Shown here: positions 24,076 to 33,741 of the stretch, in pieces
Layout of the letters: each line of letters begins with the position of its first letter
Numbering within the stretch: the first letter of the stretch is position 1
From: Rothia nasisuis
GTDB taxonomy: Bacteria; Actinomycetota; Actinomycetes; Actinomycetales; Micrococcaceae
Assembly (NCBI RefSeq): GCF_928381405.1
Contig: NZ_CAKMSB010000007.1
Coordinates: forward strand, 62,001 to 126,000
Length of the DNA stretch: 64,000 nucleotides
Direction of reading: 5' to 3'
Position numbers and translations under genes: made by a program
Notes under the pieces: generated by a model
Told to the model about the DNA's origin: nothing
The model's database searches: none
The model's input: only the letters and a program-made list of their open reading frames with translations

Positions 24076-24822
24076 ATGAATGCCCTTCTAGCCCACCCTG
24101 TAGCTCACTATGTGGTGGCTCTGACCCTCTTTGTCGGAGCTACCACTGCCTTGCTGGCCTACTTCAAGATTGACCTGCGCTGGCAGCCTTACATCACTAT
24201 CGCCCGAGCCTGCCTACAGCTGGCAGTAATCGCCCTGCTCCTGCACGGCATCATGTCAGCCCCCTGGGCTCTTGCTCTCTTCCTTGTGCTGATGGTGGGC
24301 ACTGCAACTCATGCCTCTGCCCGGCACGCCAAGAAACTCTACCGGGGCCGCACCGCCACCGCTCTAGCCATCACCTCAGGTGCAGGCCTGTCAACTGGGC
24401 TCATTTTTGCGCTTGGCCTAGTACCTTTCTCGGCGCAGAACCTCGTGGCGGTTGCTGGGATTATCATCGGCGGCACCATGACCATCACAACCCTCACTGC
24501 CCGCAACTTCGTCAGCCTGTCAGCTGCACGCTCCGGCGAAATAGAAGGCTGGTTGGCCCTCGGCGCCCCAAGCCCAATTGCTTTGAGAGACATTGCACAG
24601 GCCTCTATTGTTGAGGCGCTCACCCCGGGCCTAGACCAAACCCGGGCAACCGGGCTGGTGACCCTCCCCGGCACGTTCATCGGTGCCCTCATAGGCGGAG
24701 CCTCCCCCCTATTAGCTGCCCAGCTGCAGATAGCTGTGCTGGCAGGGCAGGCACTCGGCGGCACGGTTGCGTCACTCGTCCTCACCGCAATCGTGACGCG
24801 CACCCGCCAATTACCCCTGTAG
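24076..24822 (+). CDS. FetB/YbbM-like (UPF0014) ABC permease
   Basis: 248 aa with about seven membrane helices. It matches UPF0014: LRWQPYITIARACLQLAVIA near the start, IIIGGTMTITTLTARNF in the middle, and LPGTFIGALIGGASPLLAAQLQI. In E. coli the relative FetB works with the ATPase FetA in iron export. Here no ATPase gene is adjacent, so the partner must be elsewhere or absent. The island's tRNA end is 142 bp upstream, and this gene is the first core gene to its right. Substrate is therefore uncertain. Confidence 0.75.
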   Translation: MNALLAHPVAHYVVALTLFVGATTALLAYFKIDLRWQPYITIARACLQLAVIALLLHGIMSAPWALALFLVLMVGTATHASARHAKKLYRGRTATALAITSGAGLSTGLIFALGLVPFSAQNLVAVAGIIIGGTMTITTLTARNFVSLSAARSGEIEGWLALGAPSPIALRDIAQASIVEALTPGLDQTRATGLVTLPGTFIGALIGGASPLLAAQLQIAVLAGQALGGTVASLVLTAIVTRTRQLPL

Positions 24823-24845
24823 CGCACCCGTCCCGTTCAAAATCG

Positions 24846-25580
24846 GTGGACGGGTTTACACTGGTAGACATGCCAGCAAACGCCAGGTTCCACCGCCCCG
24901 CCCGCTTCTCCACCGAAAAGTTTGAGCGCTTTACCGGCGGAACCAGCCCAGAAGATATGACAGCAGCAGCCCAGGCCTCAGCGAGGGCGCTCCTGGCCCG
25001 GGGGCGGGCCAATGAAGACCCCTCGGTGACTAAGCGCCTAGTGCACTACACCGACGAATTCGGCATCGACGCGGTCGCCGAGCTCTGGGCGAGTGCACCG
25101 GCTGTGACGGTGGCCGGGGCGCTGTGGCGTATCTATGCATTACGCGGAGTCATTCGCTCTAACCCGCAGCTCATGAGCCACTACTACGAGCGCGGCATGC
25201 ACTCGTCTTTTCTAATGCAGGCTCTAGCAGGTGTACCCTCACCGCCAACTGCCGACGAGATAGTGGCTACCGTGGACGCGATTCTGGCCGGCGCCTACAC
25301 CGGCGACTTTGATGTGGCCCTCAACCGGTTCGCGGCCTTCTGCCGGGTGCTGGCACTGGGCCAGGACGACATCGCCCTAGAACTGAGGCACGGGCAGGCC
25401 CTGAGCCCCTCCGGCATTGACAGCGAGAGAGGTTCCCCGGCGCACCTCCCCTCAGCGGAGGTGCGGGGTGAGGCCGCTACGCGGGCCCTGCGTCTTCGCG
25501 CAGCCGCCCGTAAGCTCACCGGCAGGGCTCGTGAACTTGAGGAGGCTGCCCTGCGCTGGCGGGCCGAGACTCTCGACTGA
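24846..25580 (+). CDS. Conserved actinobacterial protein of unknown function
   Basis: 244 aa from GTG, or 236 from the ATG at 24870 (MPANARFHRPARF), which matches the usual start of relatives. All-helical, with FSTEKFERFTGGTSPEDM, LVHYTDEFGIDAVAELWA, VAGALWRIYALRGVIR and GDFDVALNRFAAFCRVLALG. Relatives in Micrococcales are often labelled as an RNA polymerase beta subunit, which I think is a database error, because nothing here resembles RpoB. It may bind other proteins or nucleic acid; no motif shows it. Located 23 bp after the FetB-like gene. Confidence 0.65.
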   Translation: MDGFTLVDMPANARFHRPARFSTEKFERFTGGTSPEDMTAAAQASARALLARGRANEDPSVTKRLVHYTDEFGIDAVAELWASAPAVTVAGALWRIYALRGVIRSNPQLMSHYYERGMHSSFLMQALAGVPSPPTADEIVATVDAILAGAYTGDFDVALNRFAAFCRVLALGQDDIALELRHGQALSPSGIDSERGSPAHLPSAEVRGEAATRALRLRAAARKLTGRARELEEAALRWRAETLD

Positions 25581-25937
25581 CCGCGCCTCAGAAAACAACC
25601 TGACCAGACAAGATTCTTGCACAAAAATACTCTACAGGGTTGACAGCAGGGCACCGGAGGAGAATGATGGATACCAAGATGTCAGGCTGCTAATAGGTAG
25701 CCCCGGGCTCCAAATCTTTAGCCGCTTCGAGCGGCCTTCCGCCGAGAGGCGCTCCCAGCCTGACATCGCTAAACTTTTAGCGCACCTACCGGGCTCCCAC
25801 CCCCTAACTTCACAGGGGCTAAGGGCCCGGTTTCTGCGTCCTCTACCTCTCCATCTCAGGTGCGCCCCGTTAACCTTCAGCCTGTACCATGGGGCACAGA
25901 CCCACACACATCAGCGCACTGCCAGGAGAAACGGCCC
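25581..25937. other. Gap with nested hairpins upstream of DUF47-pit
   Basis: 357 bp without a gene. Contains a perfect 7-bp hairpin (CGCTAAA 25767-25773 with TTTAGCG 25776-25782) and a nested one (CCGGGC 25789-25794 with GCCCGG 25825-25830; inner CCCCT with AGGGG). No T-run follows. The region should hold the DUF47-pit promoter. Confidence 0.5.
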
Positions 25938-26555
25938 ATGCTTCAGCGTATGTTCCCGCAGGAAAACACATCGCTCACAGCGCTAGCCGTGCTCTCAGCT
26001 CAGGTTACCGGGTCAGCCGCGCTACTCTCAGAGATGGTGGGCTCCCCCGAAGAACGCTACCCCGAGCTACTCGAAAAGGCACTCACTCACGAAGCTGCCA
26101 CCCTCGACATGCTCCTCACCACCATGACCGCGGTGCGCAGTTCCTTCTCAACCCCTATTCCCCGCGAAGACATCTACACCCTGGCTGTCTCGCTCAACAC
26201 CGCCGTCGAAAAACTCACCTCGGCCGCACACATTCTGCAGCTCTACAAAATCGTGCGTTTCTCCCCCAAAGCCGCAACCCTCCTTGATTTGATTCAGCGG
26301 CAAGCCGTGCTCACCACAGAAATCATCCCCAAACTCAGCAGTCTGCGCGATCTCGACGACTACTGGATTACTATGCTCCGCCTCACCAAGCAGTCCGTGC
26401 GTATCGCTGAGGACTACGACGCAGACATCCTCGAACGGTATAAACAGAGCCGCTACCTGCAAACCACGCACTTCGTGCACAAGCTAGCGGAGGCGACAAC
26501 AGCTATGCACACAGTCGCCACCGAAATCGGACGAATTATCGTGCAGGAATCCTAG
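25938..26555 (+). CDS. DUF47 (PhoU-like) partner of phosphate transporter
   Basis: 205 aa, helical, of the DUF47/PhoU-like family: HEAATLDMLLTTMTAVRSSF and DIYTLAVSLNTAVEKLTSAA in the first half, and a second three-helix repeat ending AEATTAMHTVATEIGRIIV. Such proteins are encoded next to Pit transporters and modulate them. AGGAGAAA precedes the ATG chosen at 25938. Its stop overlaps the pit start by one base, so the two are translationally coupled. Confidence 0.85.
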   Translation: MLQRMFPQENTSLTALAVLSAQVTGSAALLSEMVGSPEERYPELLEKALTHEAATLDMLLTTMTAVRSSFSTPIPREDIYTLAVSLNTAVEKLTSAAHILQLYKIVRFSPKAATLLDLIQRQAVLTTEIIPKLSSLRDLDDYWITMLRLTKQSVRIAEDYDADILERYKQSRYLQTTHFVHKLAEATTAMHTVATEIGRIIVQES

Positions 26556-27565
26556 TGACTCTCGCCCTCTTTACACTTGCTTGCCTGGCGCTGATAGGGT
26601 TCACCTTCGTCACCGGCTTTCGAGACGCGCCCAACGCCACCGCTATCCCCGTCAAGGCAAGAGCCCTCACCCCAAAAATTGCGCTCCGCCTCAGCGCCCT
26701 CTTCAACTTCATCGGGATGGCCCTGACCGGCATAGTGCTCGGGCCGCTCACCCACCACTGGCTCACCGTACCGCACGACAACACCGGGCTGGGGCTCGTT
26801 CTGGCCGCCCTGATTTCGGTCATTGCCTGGGGTCTCATCACCTGGTGGTTCCGCATACCTTCCTCCTCCACCCACGCTCTACTCGGCGGGCTAGCTGGAG
26901 CTGCCTGGGCTGCTCGAACCACCGGCCTCGGGGACTTCAGCCCCTTCTCAGACCCGCTCACCACCTTTATCTTAGGGCCACTCGTCCTAGCCCCCATTCT
27001 CCTATTCGCCGTAGCCTACGCCGCTGTCTTTCCCCTCTACAAGCTTCTGCAGCGCACGTACCCAGCTACCGTCAACCGCTTCTCACGCATCATTCTTTCG
27101 CTCTCCAACTCGGTCATCTCGTTGATACACGGCATACAAACCGGCCAAAGAGCCGTAGTCATATACGCGGTGCTCCTCCTTTCAGCAGGGCTAGAGATCC
27201 ATCACACCACCTACACCATCGCCACCCTTTTTCTAGCCACGGTGCTTGCCCTGGGCACGGCTCGCGGTAGCTCCCGCATTGGTTACACGTTCGCCCACCA
27301 GATGGTGCGCCTTGACCCCTTCCGAGGTGCAGTCGCTCAAAGCTGCGCGGCCCTGGCGCTGGTCCTACTGCAGTTCTTTTTGAACACACCTGTCTCATCC
27401 TCCCACCTGTCAGCTTCGGCGGTGTTGGGGGCCGGCATGAACCAGCGTTATGCCGCTGTTCGTCACAAAATCGTGCTCCGCATCGTCCTCACCTGGGTCA
27501 TTACCATGCCCCTCTGTTTCCTGCTCTCTGCGGTACTTTTTCTGGCGCTGTCACCCTTGCTCTAG
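26555..27565 (+). CDS. pit: Inorganic phosphate transporter, Pit family
   Basis: 336 aa, about ten membrane helices, with the inverted-repeat signature of the PiT family: GFRDAPNATAIPV in the first half and NTPVSSSHLSASAVLGAG in the second. The first repeat's usual GxxDxANxxAT is recognisable as GFRDAPNATA, and FRIPSSSTHALLGGLAGA is the paired loop. It imports metal-phosphate with protons as the low-affinity system, in contrast to the Pst system 2 kb away. Start is GTG at 26555, overlapping the DUF47 stop. Confidence 0.88.
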   Translation: MTLALFTLACLALIGFTFVTGFRDAPNATAIPVKARALTPKIALRLSALFNFIGMALTGIVLGPLTHHWLTVPHDNTGLGLVLAALISVIAWGLITWWFRIPSSSTHALLGGLAGAAWAARTTGLGDFSPFSDPLTTFILGPLVLAPILLFAVAYAAVFPLYKLLQRTYPATVNRFSRIILSLSNSVISLIHGIQTGQRAVVIYAVLLLSAGLEIHHTTYTIATLFLATVLALGTARGSSRIGYTFAHQMVRLDPFRGAVAQSCAALALVLLQFFLNTPVSSSHLSASAVLGAGMNQRYAAVRHKIVLRIVLTWVITMPLCFLLSAVLFLALSPLL

Positions 27566-27730
27566 CGCCCCCAAAACCCGTTCGTCAACGTAACAACCCC
27601 GGGGCAAACAGTGCGTAAACTATAGAGACAACATTCTCTCGCACCGCCTCAGAGCGGTATCGGAAGGCATCGAGCGGGCACCCCTTTCACGGTGTGCCCG
27701 CCCGTCTTGTGAAAGGAAAAACCGCTAGCT

Positions 27731-29218
27731 ATGCCTCGCATACTTGTGCTTGCAGACCTAGGGCAATCTGCTTACCACGTTGGCAACGAAGCCACGGGCA
27801 TCGTAACAGCCGACGAACTCACCCGACGCGGCTACGAAGTGCTCATCGCGACCCGCAACGTCGAACGCTCCCAAAACTACATAGGAACCAGCATCAGCTA
27901 CGTGCATGCCCTGGACTTCCCCCAGGCCCCCGCCGAACGTGAAATCCTTCTCGACCACATTCGCGCGCACCTCAGCGGTGAGCCTGCTGCCAGCCCAGCC
28001 ATCGCCAGCTTCGTACAGCAGGTTGCCGATATTGACGGTATCGTCATCGCCGGGGGCGGAGCCATGAACTCCACCACCGGCCACCTACTCTCAGAGAGAG
28101 CCGCCTACTCCCTGATTGCCGCAGCCCGCAATATTCCCTTGATTATCTCGGGCCAGTCACTGGGCCCCGTCCTCACCGATGCCGACGCCAGCACCCTCAC
28201 CGCCCTGCTGTCGAGCGCGCAACTGGTTGGCCTACGCGAACGCTTCTCTTACGCCTGGGCCGCTGAACGCGGTATTGAGGCCCACCTGCTTGCGGAAGAC
28301 ACCGCCCTCTACCAGCACCAGCACCGTTTCCTGCCTGGGCGCCCTGTCGTTGAGCTTCCCGAACGCTACATCTGCGCCACCTTTTCTGAGCTAAGCCCCA
28401 ACCAGGCCCACGTCATCGGCCACCTCCTCGACGATATGCACCGTGACTACGGCCTACGCACCGTCTTTTTGCCACACCTAGGCGAACCCAGCACCGGCGG
28501 GGGCGATGTCGCCACGCATGCAGAAATCGCTTCGCATATGTTCTCGAATCCGATACAGCTACCCATGGTTCACGCGGACGACGCGGTTCAGGTGCACCGC
28601 AACGCCTTCATCGCGTTCTCTACCCGCTACCACCCGGCAGTCTTTTCGCTGTCTGCAGGCGTCCCCTGCCTGGCCCTGCTACCAGATGCCTTCACCGACA
28701 TGCGGATCCGTGGACTCATGGAGCAGTACGGTACCGAAAACTACGCCGTGCCGCTGGCGCTTCTCAACTCCGACGCACCGAGCGGAGCACTGCAAGAAAT
28801 TATTCAGCTCCGCGATGAGCTCTCTGCCACCCTACGGGTACGTGCCGGGCAGCTTAAGGAGGTCACCGCTAGCTGGTGGGACGCTGCCTCGCAGGTACTC
28901 CTAAACGGCACCCGCCAAGCCCCACCCGCTATCTCGGAGGTTGGCAGCACCTCAACCGTCTTCACCGGCGACTGGAATATCACCAACCTGCTGGTGCGCG
29001 ACGACATCGCCGCGATCTCACTGGCCGCCGCCAAGGCCAGCGCCGAAACCGACCGCGCTCTCTCCTGGGACTATCAGCGCCTGCTCCAGCGGGATCGCGC
29101 CCAGGCGCGCGCCGACGAACTTGAACGCAAAAACGCCGAGCTAGCCGACTCTCTTCATGCGGCCGAAGAAAACGCCACCCTACTCGGTTGGATGCGCCGT
29201 AAGATGCGCGGAGCCTAG
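27731..29218 (+). CDS. Polysaccharide pyruvyl transferase family protein
   Basis: 495 aa. The N-terminal half fits the WcaK/CsaB-like fold: VLADLGQSAYHVGNEATG at the start, IDGIVIAGGGAMNSTTG, IPLIISGQSLGPVLTDAD, LVGLRERFSYAWA and, in the second half, HADDAVQVHRNAFIAFSTRYHPAVFSLSAGVP (acceptor/PEP region with Arg and His). The last 80 residues are charged and helical (RALSWDYQRLLQRDRAQARA), probably a coiled coil. It would add pyruvyl ketals to cell-surface glycans. No other glycan genes are adjacent. A hairpin terminator follows. Confidence 0.82.
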   Translation: MPRILVLADLGQSAYHVGNEATGIVTADELTRRGYEVLIATRNVERSQNYIGTSISYVHALDFPQAPAEREILLDHIRAHLSGEPAASPAIASFVQQVADIDGIVIAGGGAMNSTTGHLLSERAAYSLIAAARNIPLIISGQSLGPVLTDADASTLTALLSSAQLVGLRERFSYAWAAERGIEAHLLAEDTALYQHQHRFLPGRPVVELPERYICATFSELSPNQAHVIGHLLDDMHRDYGLRTVFLPHLGEPSTGGGDVATHAEIASHMFSNPIQLPMVHADDAVQVHRNAFIAFSTRYHPAVFSLSAGVPCLALLPDAFTDMRIRGLMEQYGTENYAVPLALLNSDAPSGALQEIIQLRDELSATLRVRAGQLKEVTASWWDAASQVLLNGTRQAPPAISEVGSTSTVFTGDWNITNLLVRDDIAAISLAAAKASAETDRALSWDYQRLLQRDRAQARADELERKNAELADSLHAAEENATLLGWMRRKMRGA

Positions 29219-29232
29219 AATAAAAGCCGCCC

Positions 29233-29272
29233 AGCCCCGCCCCCTTTCCAGCAGCGAAAGGGGGCGGAGCCG
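29233..29272 (+). terminator. Terminator-like hairpin after pyruvyltransferase gene
   Basis: CCGCCCCCTTTC (29237-29248) pairs with GAAAGGGGGCGG (29256-29267), 7-nt loop. It is about 20 bp after the stop. No T-run follows on the plus strand. Confidence 0.5.
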
Positions 29273-29373
29273 GGCAGAACACACATTCCCATGGTGTCCC
29301 CTCCCCCGCACAGCTACGAGGAAGGGAAATGAAAGGATCCGCCAGCAGGCGGACGGCCAGCCTGGGAGCTGGT

Positions 29374-30153
29374 TTAGCCGAAGCGGCCTGAGACGTAGTC
29401 TTCGGTGGCCTTTTCGCTGGGGTTATTGAAGATTTCTTGGGTGGGGGCGTACTCGATGAGTTTGCCGGGTTTACCGGTGCCCGCGATGTTGAAGAAGGCG
29501 GTCTTGTCTGAGACGCGGGCCGCCTGCTGCATATTGTGGGTCACGATGACTACGGTGAAGTTTTCTTTGAGCTCGTTAATCAGGTCTTCAACGGCCAGGG
29601 TTGAGATGGGATCAAGGGCGGAACAGGGCTCGTCCATGAGAATCACATCGGGCTTGACCGCGATAGATCGGGCTATGCAGAGACGCTGCTGCTGACCGCC
29701 GGAGAGGCCAGAGCCGGGCTTATCCAGGCGATCCTTGACCTCGTTCCAAAGGTTGGCACCGCGCAGGGAGCTTTCAACCAGCTCATCAGCGTCGGCCTTG
29801 GAAATCTTGCGGTTGTTGAGCTTCACGCCTGCCAGTACGTTTTCGCGGATCGACATGGTGGGAAAGGGGTTAGGGCGCTGGAAGACCATGCCCACCTGGG
29901 AGCGGACAACCACGGGGTCAATACCCTTACCGTAGAGGTTCTCACCATCGAGCATGACCTTACCTTCAACACGAGCACCGGGGATAACCTCGTGCATGCG
30001 GTTGAGGGTGCGCAAGAAAGTGGACTTACCACAGCCGGAAGGGCCGATAAAGGCGGTGACAGTACGGGGTTCAATTTCTATGGTGACATCTTCAACCGCA
30101 AGAAAGTCTCCGTAGTAGACGTTCAGGTTTTCTACATCAATACGCTTTGACAT
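29374..30153 (-). CDS. pstB: Phosphate ABC transporter ATP-binding protein PstB
   Basis: 259 aa. Walker [11 protein letters not shown]-loop [12 protein letters not shown], signature [13 protein letters not shown], Walker [14 protein letters not shown] and switch His in [10 protein letters not shown]. It powers high-affinity phosphate uptake. It is last in the minus-strand order pstS-pstC-pstA-pstB, 118 bp after pstA. That spacer has a GCAGGCTCGCGCTCGCT stretch similar to part of the 260-bp element at 37967. Confidence 0.96.
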   Translation of the reverse strand: MSKRIDVENLNVYYGDFLAVEDVTIEIEPRTVTAFIGPSGCGKSTFLRTLNRMHEVIPGARVEGKVMLDGENLYGKGIDPVVVRSQVGMVFQRPNPFPTMSIRENVLAGVKLNNRKISKADADELVESSLRGANLWNEVKDRLDKPGSGLSGGQQQRLCIARSIAVKPDVILMDEPCSALDPISTLAVEDLINELKENFTVVIVTHNMQQAARVSDKTAFFNIAGTGKPGKLIEYAPTQEIFNNPSEKATEDYVSGRFG

Positions 30154-30271
30154 GGTGTTTTATGTTCTTTCTCGTAAATTTTAGGGGCCGGTGGGCCAAG
30201 GGCATCGCTACGCTCACGCGCTGGCCCTCTTCGGTATAGCTCGTGCAGGCTCGCGCTCGCTTCTGCCTGTC

Positions 30272-31369
30272 TTATCGGCCGGTTTTGGGAGCGAAAATCT
30301 TGGCGACGGCACGGGCAATCAGGTTCAGCACCATCACGATGATAATCAGGATGAGGGCGGCAGCCCAGGCGCGGGTCTCAGAGACGGACGCGGCGGTGGG
30401 GCTGGTGGGCGTCATAATCTGGTAGTAGATGTAGGTAGGCAGGGTGGCCATCCAGCCGCTAAAGGCGTTCCAATTGATGGAGGTGACAAAACCTGCGGTC
30501 ACCAGAATCGGAGCGGTTTCACCGATGACGCGGGCAATAGCCAGGGTCACGCCCGAGGCGATGCCCGAGATTGCGGTGGGGATGACCACCTTCATGATGG
30601 TGCGCCACTTGCGCACGCCCAGGGCGTAGGAGGCCTCGCGAAGCTCGTTAGGTACGATGCGGAGCATCTCTTCGGCGTTACGCACCACGGTCGGAATCAT
30701 AAGGACGGACAGCGCTACGGCAGCTACCAGGCCCATGCGGTTCATGGGATTGCCCGAGACCAGCGCAAAGAAGGAGGCAGCAAAAAGACCAGCCACGATG
30801 GAGGGAATGCCGGTCATGACATCAACGAAAAAGGTGATGCCTTTAGAAAGCCACTTTCCCTGGCCGTATTCCACCAGGTAGATAGCGGTCAGCAGCCCGA
30901 TGGGTACAGAGATGACGGTGGCCAGCAAGGTAATTTCGAGGGTGCCAACAACGGCGTGGTAGATACCGCCGAGCACTGCCCCTTCACCGGCCGCAGCAGC
31001 GTTGTCGTGCACACCGGTGACCCCCTTCATGGAGGTACTCAGAAAACTCCCTGAAAGGCCGGGTATGCCCTTGGCCAGCACGGTGTAGAGCACCGACACA
31101 AGCGGGATGAGGGCTATCAGAAAGGTGCCATAGACCAGGTAGCGGGCAAAGGCGTCCTGGCCCTTGCGCCGCCCCTCGTAGAAGCCTACGGCCAGCGGGC
31201 CAGCTATCACGAAAAACAGACCCGCAAAGAGGGCGAAGGTTGCGATCGAGAAGCCGATGAGGGCGCTCGCCGCGGCACCGAGAATCAGGGCACCTGCACC
31301 AACAACGAGAGGCAACCACGCGGGGGCCTGGCGGCTGGTGAAACGAGATGAGGTGGTAGCTACAGACAT
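30272..31369 (-). CDS. pstA: Phosphate ABC transporter permease PstA
   Basis: 365 aa. Three N-terminal helices precede the binding-protein-dependent permease domain; the latter includes VGLLTAIYLVEYGQGKW and the EAA-like loop ELREASYALGVRKWRTIMKV. The longer N-terminus is common in actinobacterial PstA. The start overlaps the pstC stop by one base (TAATG). It forms the membrane channel together with PstC. Confidence 0.94.
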   Translation of the reverse strand: MSVATTSSRFTSRQAPAWLPLVVGAGALILGAAASALIGFSIATFALFAGLFFVIAGPLAVGFYEGRRKGQDAFARYLVYGTFLIALIPLVSVLYTVLAKGIPGLSGSFLSTSMKGVTGVHDNAAAAGEGAVLGGIYHAVVGTLEITLLATVISVPIGLLTAIYLVEYGQGKWLSKGITFFVDVMTGIPSIVAGLFAASFFALVSGNPMNRMGLVAAVALSVLMIPTVVRNAEEMLRIVPNELREASYALGVRKWRTIMKVVIPTAISGIASGVTLAIARVIGETAPILVTAGFVTSINWNAFSGWMATLPTYIYYQIMTPTSPTAASVSETRAWAAALILIIIVMVLNLIARAVAKIFAPKTGR

Positions 31370-32337
31370 TAGTTAGCTCCTGAGAAGTCCTTGTAGCGGG
31401 CCACGATCATGCGGGCCAGGATATTGACGATGAGGGTGATGACGAAGAGCACCAGACCGGCGGCGATGAGCTCTGACATGCGCAGGCCGTATGCCTCGGG
31501 AAAGTTGAGGGCAATTTCAGAAGCAAAGGTCTGGTTGCCGGATTTGATGAGGGAGGCGGTCAGTGGGCCGGAGGCCAGCACCAGGGTCACCGCCATGGTT
31601 TCGCCCAGGGCACGGCCTAGGGCCAGCATGACGGAGGAGATGATGCCGGTGCGGGCGAAGGGAAAGACAGTCATACGGATCATCTCCCAACGGGTTGCCC
31701 CCAGGCCCAGGGCTGCTTCTTCTTGCAGGGTGGGGGTTTGGATGAAGATTTCGCGGCACATGGAGGTGATAATCGGCAAAATCATGATGCCCAGCACAAT
31801 ACCTGCGGTCAGAATGGTTTTACCGGTCTGCGAGGCGGGGCCTTCAAAGATGGGGATGAACCCAAAGTAGGTGGCCAGCCAGTCGTAGAAGGGCACTATC
31901 TGGGGCGCTAGGACGGAGGCTCCCCAGGCGCCGAAGATAACGGAGGGGATCGCTGCCAGCAGGTCGATGACGTAGCCGATGCCCTTAGCCAGCTTACGGG
32001 GGGCGTAGTGGGAGATGAAGAGGGCCACGCCGATGCCAATCGGGGTTGCAAGGAGCAGGGCGATGATTGAGGCAATCAGGGTGCCTATGGTTAGCGGGAT
32101 GATGTACTGAATGAAGCTGCCGCTGGTCAGGTCTGCCGGGTCTGCTGTAAAAACCGGCATGGCCTGGGCGACCAGGAAGATGGCGACGGCGGCCAGAACA
32201 ACGAGAATCAGGACGCCTGCGCCGAGTGAGACGCCCGAGAAGATTTTGTCTGCTGCCGGGTTTCCAACCTCGGGAAGATCTTTAGGTTTCGCGCGGGCGC
32301 TGCTGGTGCCCTGCTGCGGTGCTGCTGTGGGTGACAT
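31369..32337 (-). CDS. pstC: Phosphate ABC transporter permease PstC
   Basis: 322 aa, six to seven membrane helices. The permease signature is in QEEAALGLGATRWEMIRMTV, with LGRALGETMAVTLVLAS after it, diagnostic of PstC. The N-terminal 30 residues are hydrophilic (RAKPKDLPEVGNPAADK). It is coupled to pstA by a one-base overlap and lies 88 bp after pstS. Confidence 0.95.
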   Translation of the reverse strand: MSPTAAPQQGTSSARAKPKDLPEVGNPAADKIFSGVSLGAGVLILVVLAAVAIFLVAQAMPVFTADPADLTSGSFIQYIIPLTIGTLIASIIALLLATPIGIGVALFISHYAPRKLAKGIGYVIDLLAAIPSVIFGAWGASVLAPQIVPFYDWLATYFGFIPIFEGPASQTGKTILTAGIVLGIMILPIITSMCREIFIQTPTLQEEAALGLGATRWEMIRMTVFPFARTGIISSVMLALGRALGETMAVTLVLASGPLTASLIKSGNQTFASEIALNFPEAYGLRMSELIAAGLVLFVITLIVNILARMIVARYKDFSGAN

Positions 32338-32425
32338 GGTGAATGTGAGTACCTTTGTCGTGTATCGCTAGCCAACAAGGTGCGGCCGGGTGTGCCGACC
32401 GCACCTTGCGTGGACTGAACAAGTT

Positions 32426-33532
32426 TTACTTGGTGCTGATGGACTCGATAGCCTTCTGCGCATCGGCGGTCAGTGATGCGGTCAGAGGGGCTGAGTGAGC
32501 TGCATCAGCGGCGTCCTGCTGACCCTGCTCTGAAACAACATAGTTTTCGTAGGCCTTGACCAGGGTGACGTCATCTTCTGATGAGTAGCCGGAGCAGACG
32601 ATGTGGTAGGAGACCAGAACCACGGGGTAGGCGGTTGAATCCTCGGGGGTGCGGTTGACCTCGATAGCCATGTCGTTTTCGTGCATGCCGCCGACGCGCT
32701 CTGAGAGCTCAACGGTCTTCGCTGCCGCATCTGCTGAGAGTTCTACGTATTCCTCGCCAACCTTGACCTTGACCTTGCCCAGGTCGCCGATAGCTGAGGC
32801 GTCGGCGTAGGTGATAGCACCTTCGGTTGAAGAGGTCGTGGAGACAACGCCGGAGGTTCCCTTGTTGGACTCACCCGAGTATTGTGAGGGCCAGTTACCG
32901 TCTGCTTCTACGTCCCAGGCTCCGTTGGAGGCTGCTGCCAGGTATTCGGTGAAGTTTTCGGTGGTACCGGAGTCATCGGAGCGGTGCACCACGGTAATTT
33001 TGGTGTCAGGCAGGGTGACGCCCTCATTTTGGGAGGCGATGGCCTGATCGTTCCAGGTAGTGATCTCGCCCTTGAAGATTTTGGCGATGGTCTCGGCGTC
33101 AAGGTTCAGGGAGTCAACGCCGGGCAGGTTGAAGGCCACGGCTACTGGAGAGATGTAGACGGGGATGTTGATAGCGCCGCCATCACCGCAGACCTCCTTG
33201 GACTGCTCCCACTCTTCGGTTTTCAGGGCGCGGTCAGAACCTGCAAATTTAGCGCCACCTGCGAGGAGGGCGTCACGCCCCGCACCTGAGCCGTCAGGTG
33301 AGTACTGTACGGTGCCGCCGAGGTTAGAAAAGCCGGTCTCCCAGGCGGTGATTGCTGCCTGCTGTGAGGAGGCACCTACACCGGTCAGCGGGGTAGAGGG
33401 CAGGGAGGCTGCGTTGGAGTCGCCATTACCGGTGTTTGAGGTGCCGGTTGCGTTATCTGAACCGCATGCGGTGAATGCGAGTGCGCCTACAGCTGCGAGT
33501 GAGCCCCAACGAGCAAGTGACTTAGCCTTCAC
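32426..33532 (-). CDS. pstS: Phosphate-binding lipoprotein PstS
   Basis: 368 aa. A lipoprotein signal ends LAFTACGS. GVGASSQQAAITAWETGF and VTYSPDGSGAGRDALLAGG-like sequence (residues SPDGSGAGRDAL) form the phosphate-binding site, and VVHRSDDSGTTENFTEYL carries further ligands. The start is GTG at 33532: AAAGGA lies 9 bases upstream and the signal peptide starts properly; an upstream start at 33574 would add 14 residues. First gene of the pst operon, preceded by a PHO box. Confidence 0.93.
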   Translation of the reverse strand: MKAKSLARWGSLAAVGALAFTACGSDNATGTSNTGNGDSNAASLPSTPLTGVGASSQQAAITAWETGFSNLGGTVQYSPDGSGAGRDALLAGGAKFAGSDRALKTEEWEQSKEVCGDGGAINIPVYISPVAVAFNLPGVDSLNLDAETIAKIFKGEITTWNDQAIASQNEGVTLPDTKITVVHRSDDSGTTENFTEYLAAASNGAWDVEADGNWPSQYSGESNKGTSGVVSTTSSTEGAITYADASAIGDLGKVKVKVGEEYVELSADAAAKTVELSERVGGMHENDMAIEVNRTPEDSTAYPVVLVSYHIVCSGYSSEDDVTLVKAYENYVVSEQGQQDAADAAHSAPLTASLTADAQKAIESISTK

Positions 33533-33660
33533 TGTGTGAATTCCTTTGGTTGATAGGCCCCTGTTGCGTCTCATTCTTGAACTGTGGGAGACAGTGGACA
33601 GGGGTGGGAATGTATCTAACGGGTTCGACTTTAGGAGCGCTAGGTAGCAGGTTGGCTAGC

Positions 33661-33682
33661 AGTGGGTGAACGGTTGGTTAAC
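33661..33682 (-). promoter_or_regulatory. PHO box upstream of pstS
   Basis: On the minus strand two adjacent 11-mers read GTTAACCAACC and GTTCACCCACT, fitting the 11-bp direct repeats bound by actinobacterial PhoP. It lies about 130 bp upstream of pstS, in the region shared with the divergent FUSC gene. PhoP control under phosphate starvation is inferred. Confidence 0.55.
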
Positions 33683-33741
33683 TCGCGGCGCACAGTTAGG
33701 GTGAGGTAGGCCCCGGACGGTGCGCGGGCAGCCGGGCTAGA

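Noticed and set aside
27674-27701. GCGGGCAC/GTGCCCGC hairpin upstream of the pyruvyltransferase gene as a terminator
   Set aside because: No T-run follows and it is in a promoter region; it could be a leader hairpin, but nothing more can be said.
30191-31054. Gly/His-rich plus-strand frame opposite pstA
   Set aside because: Antisense shadow of pstA; low-complexity composition.
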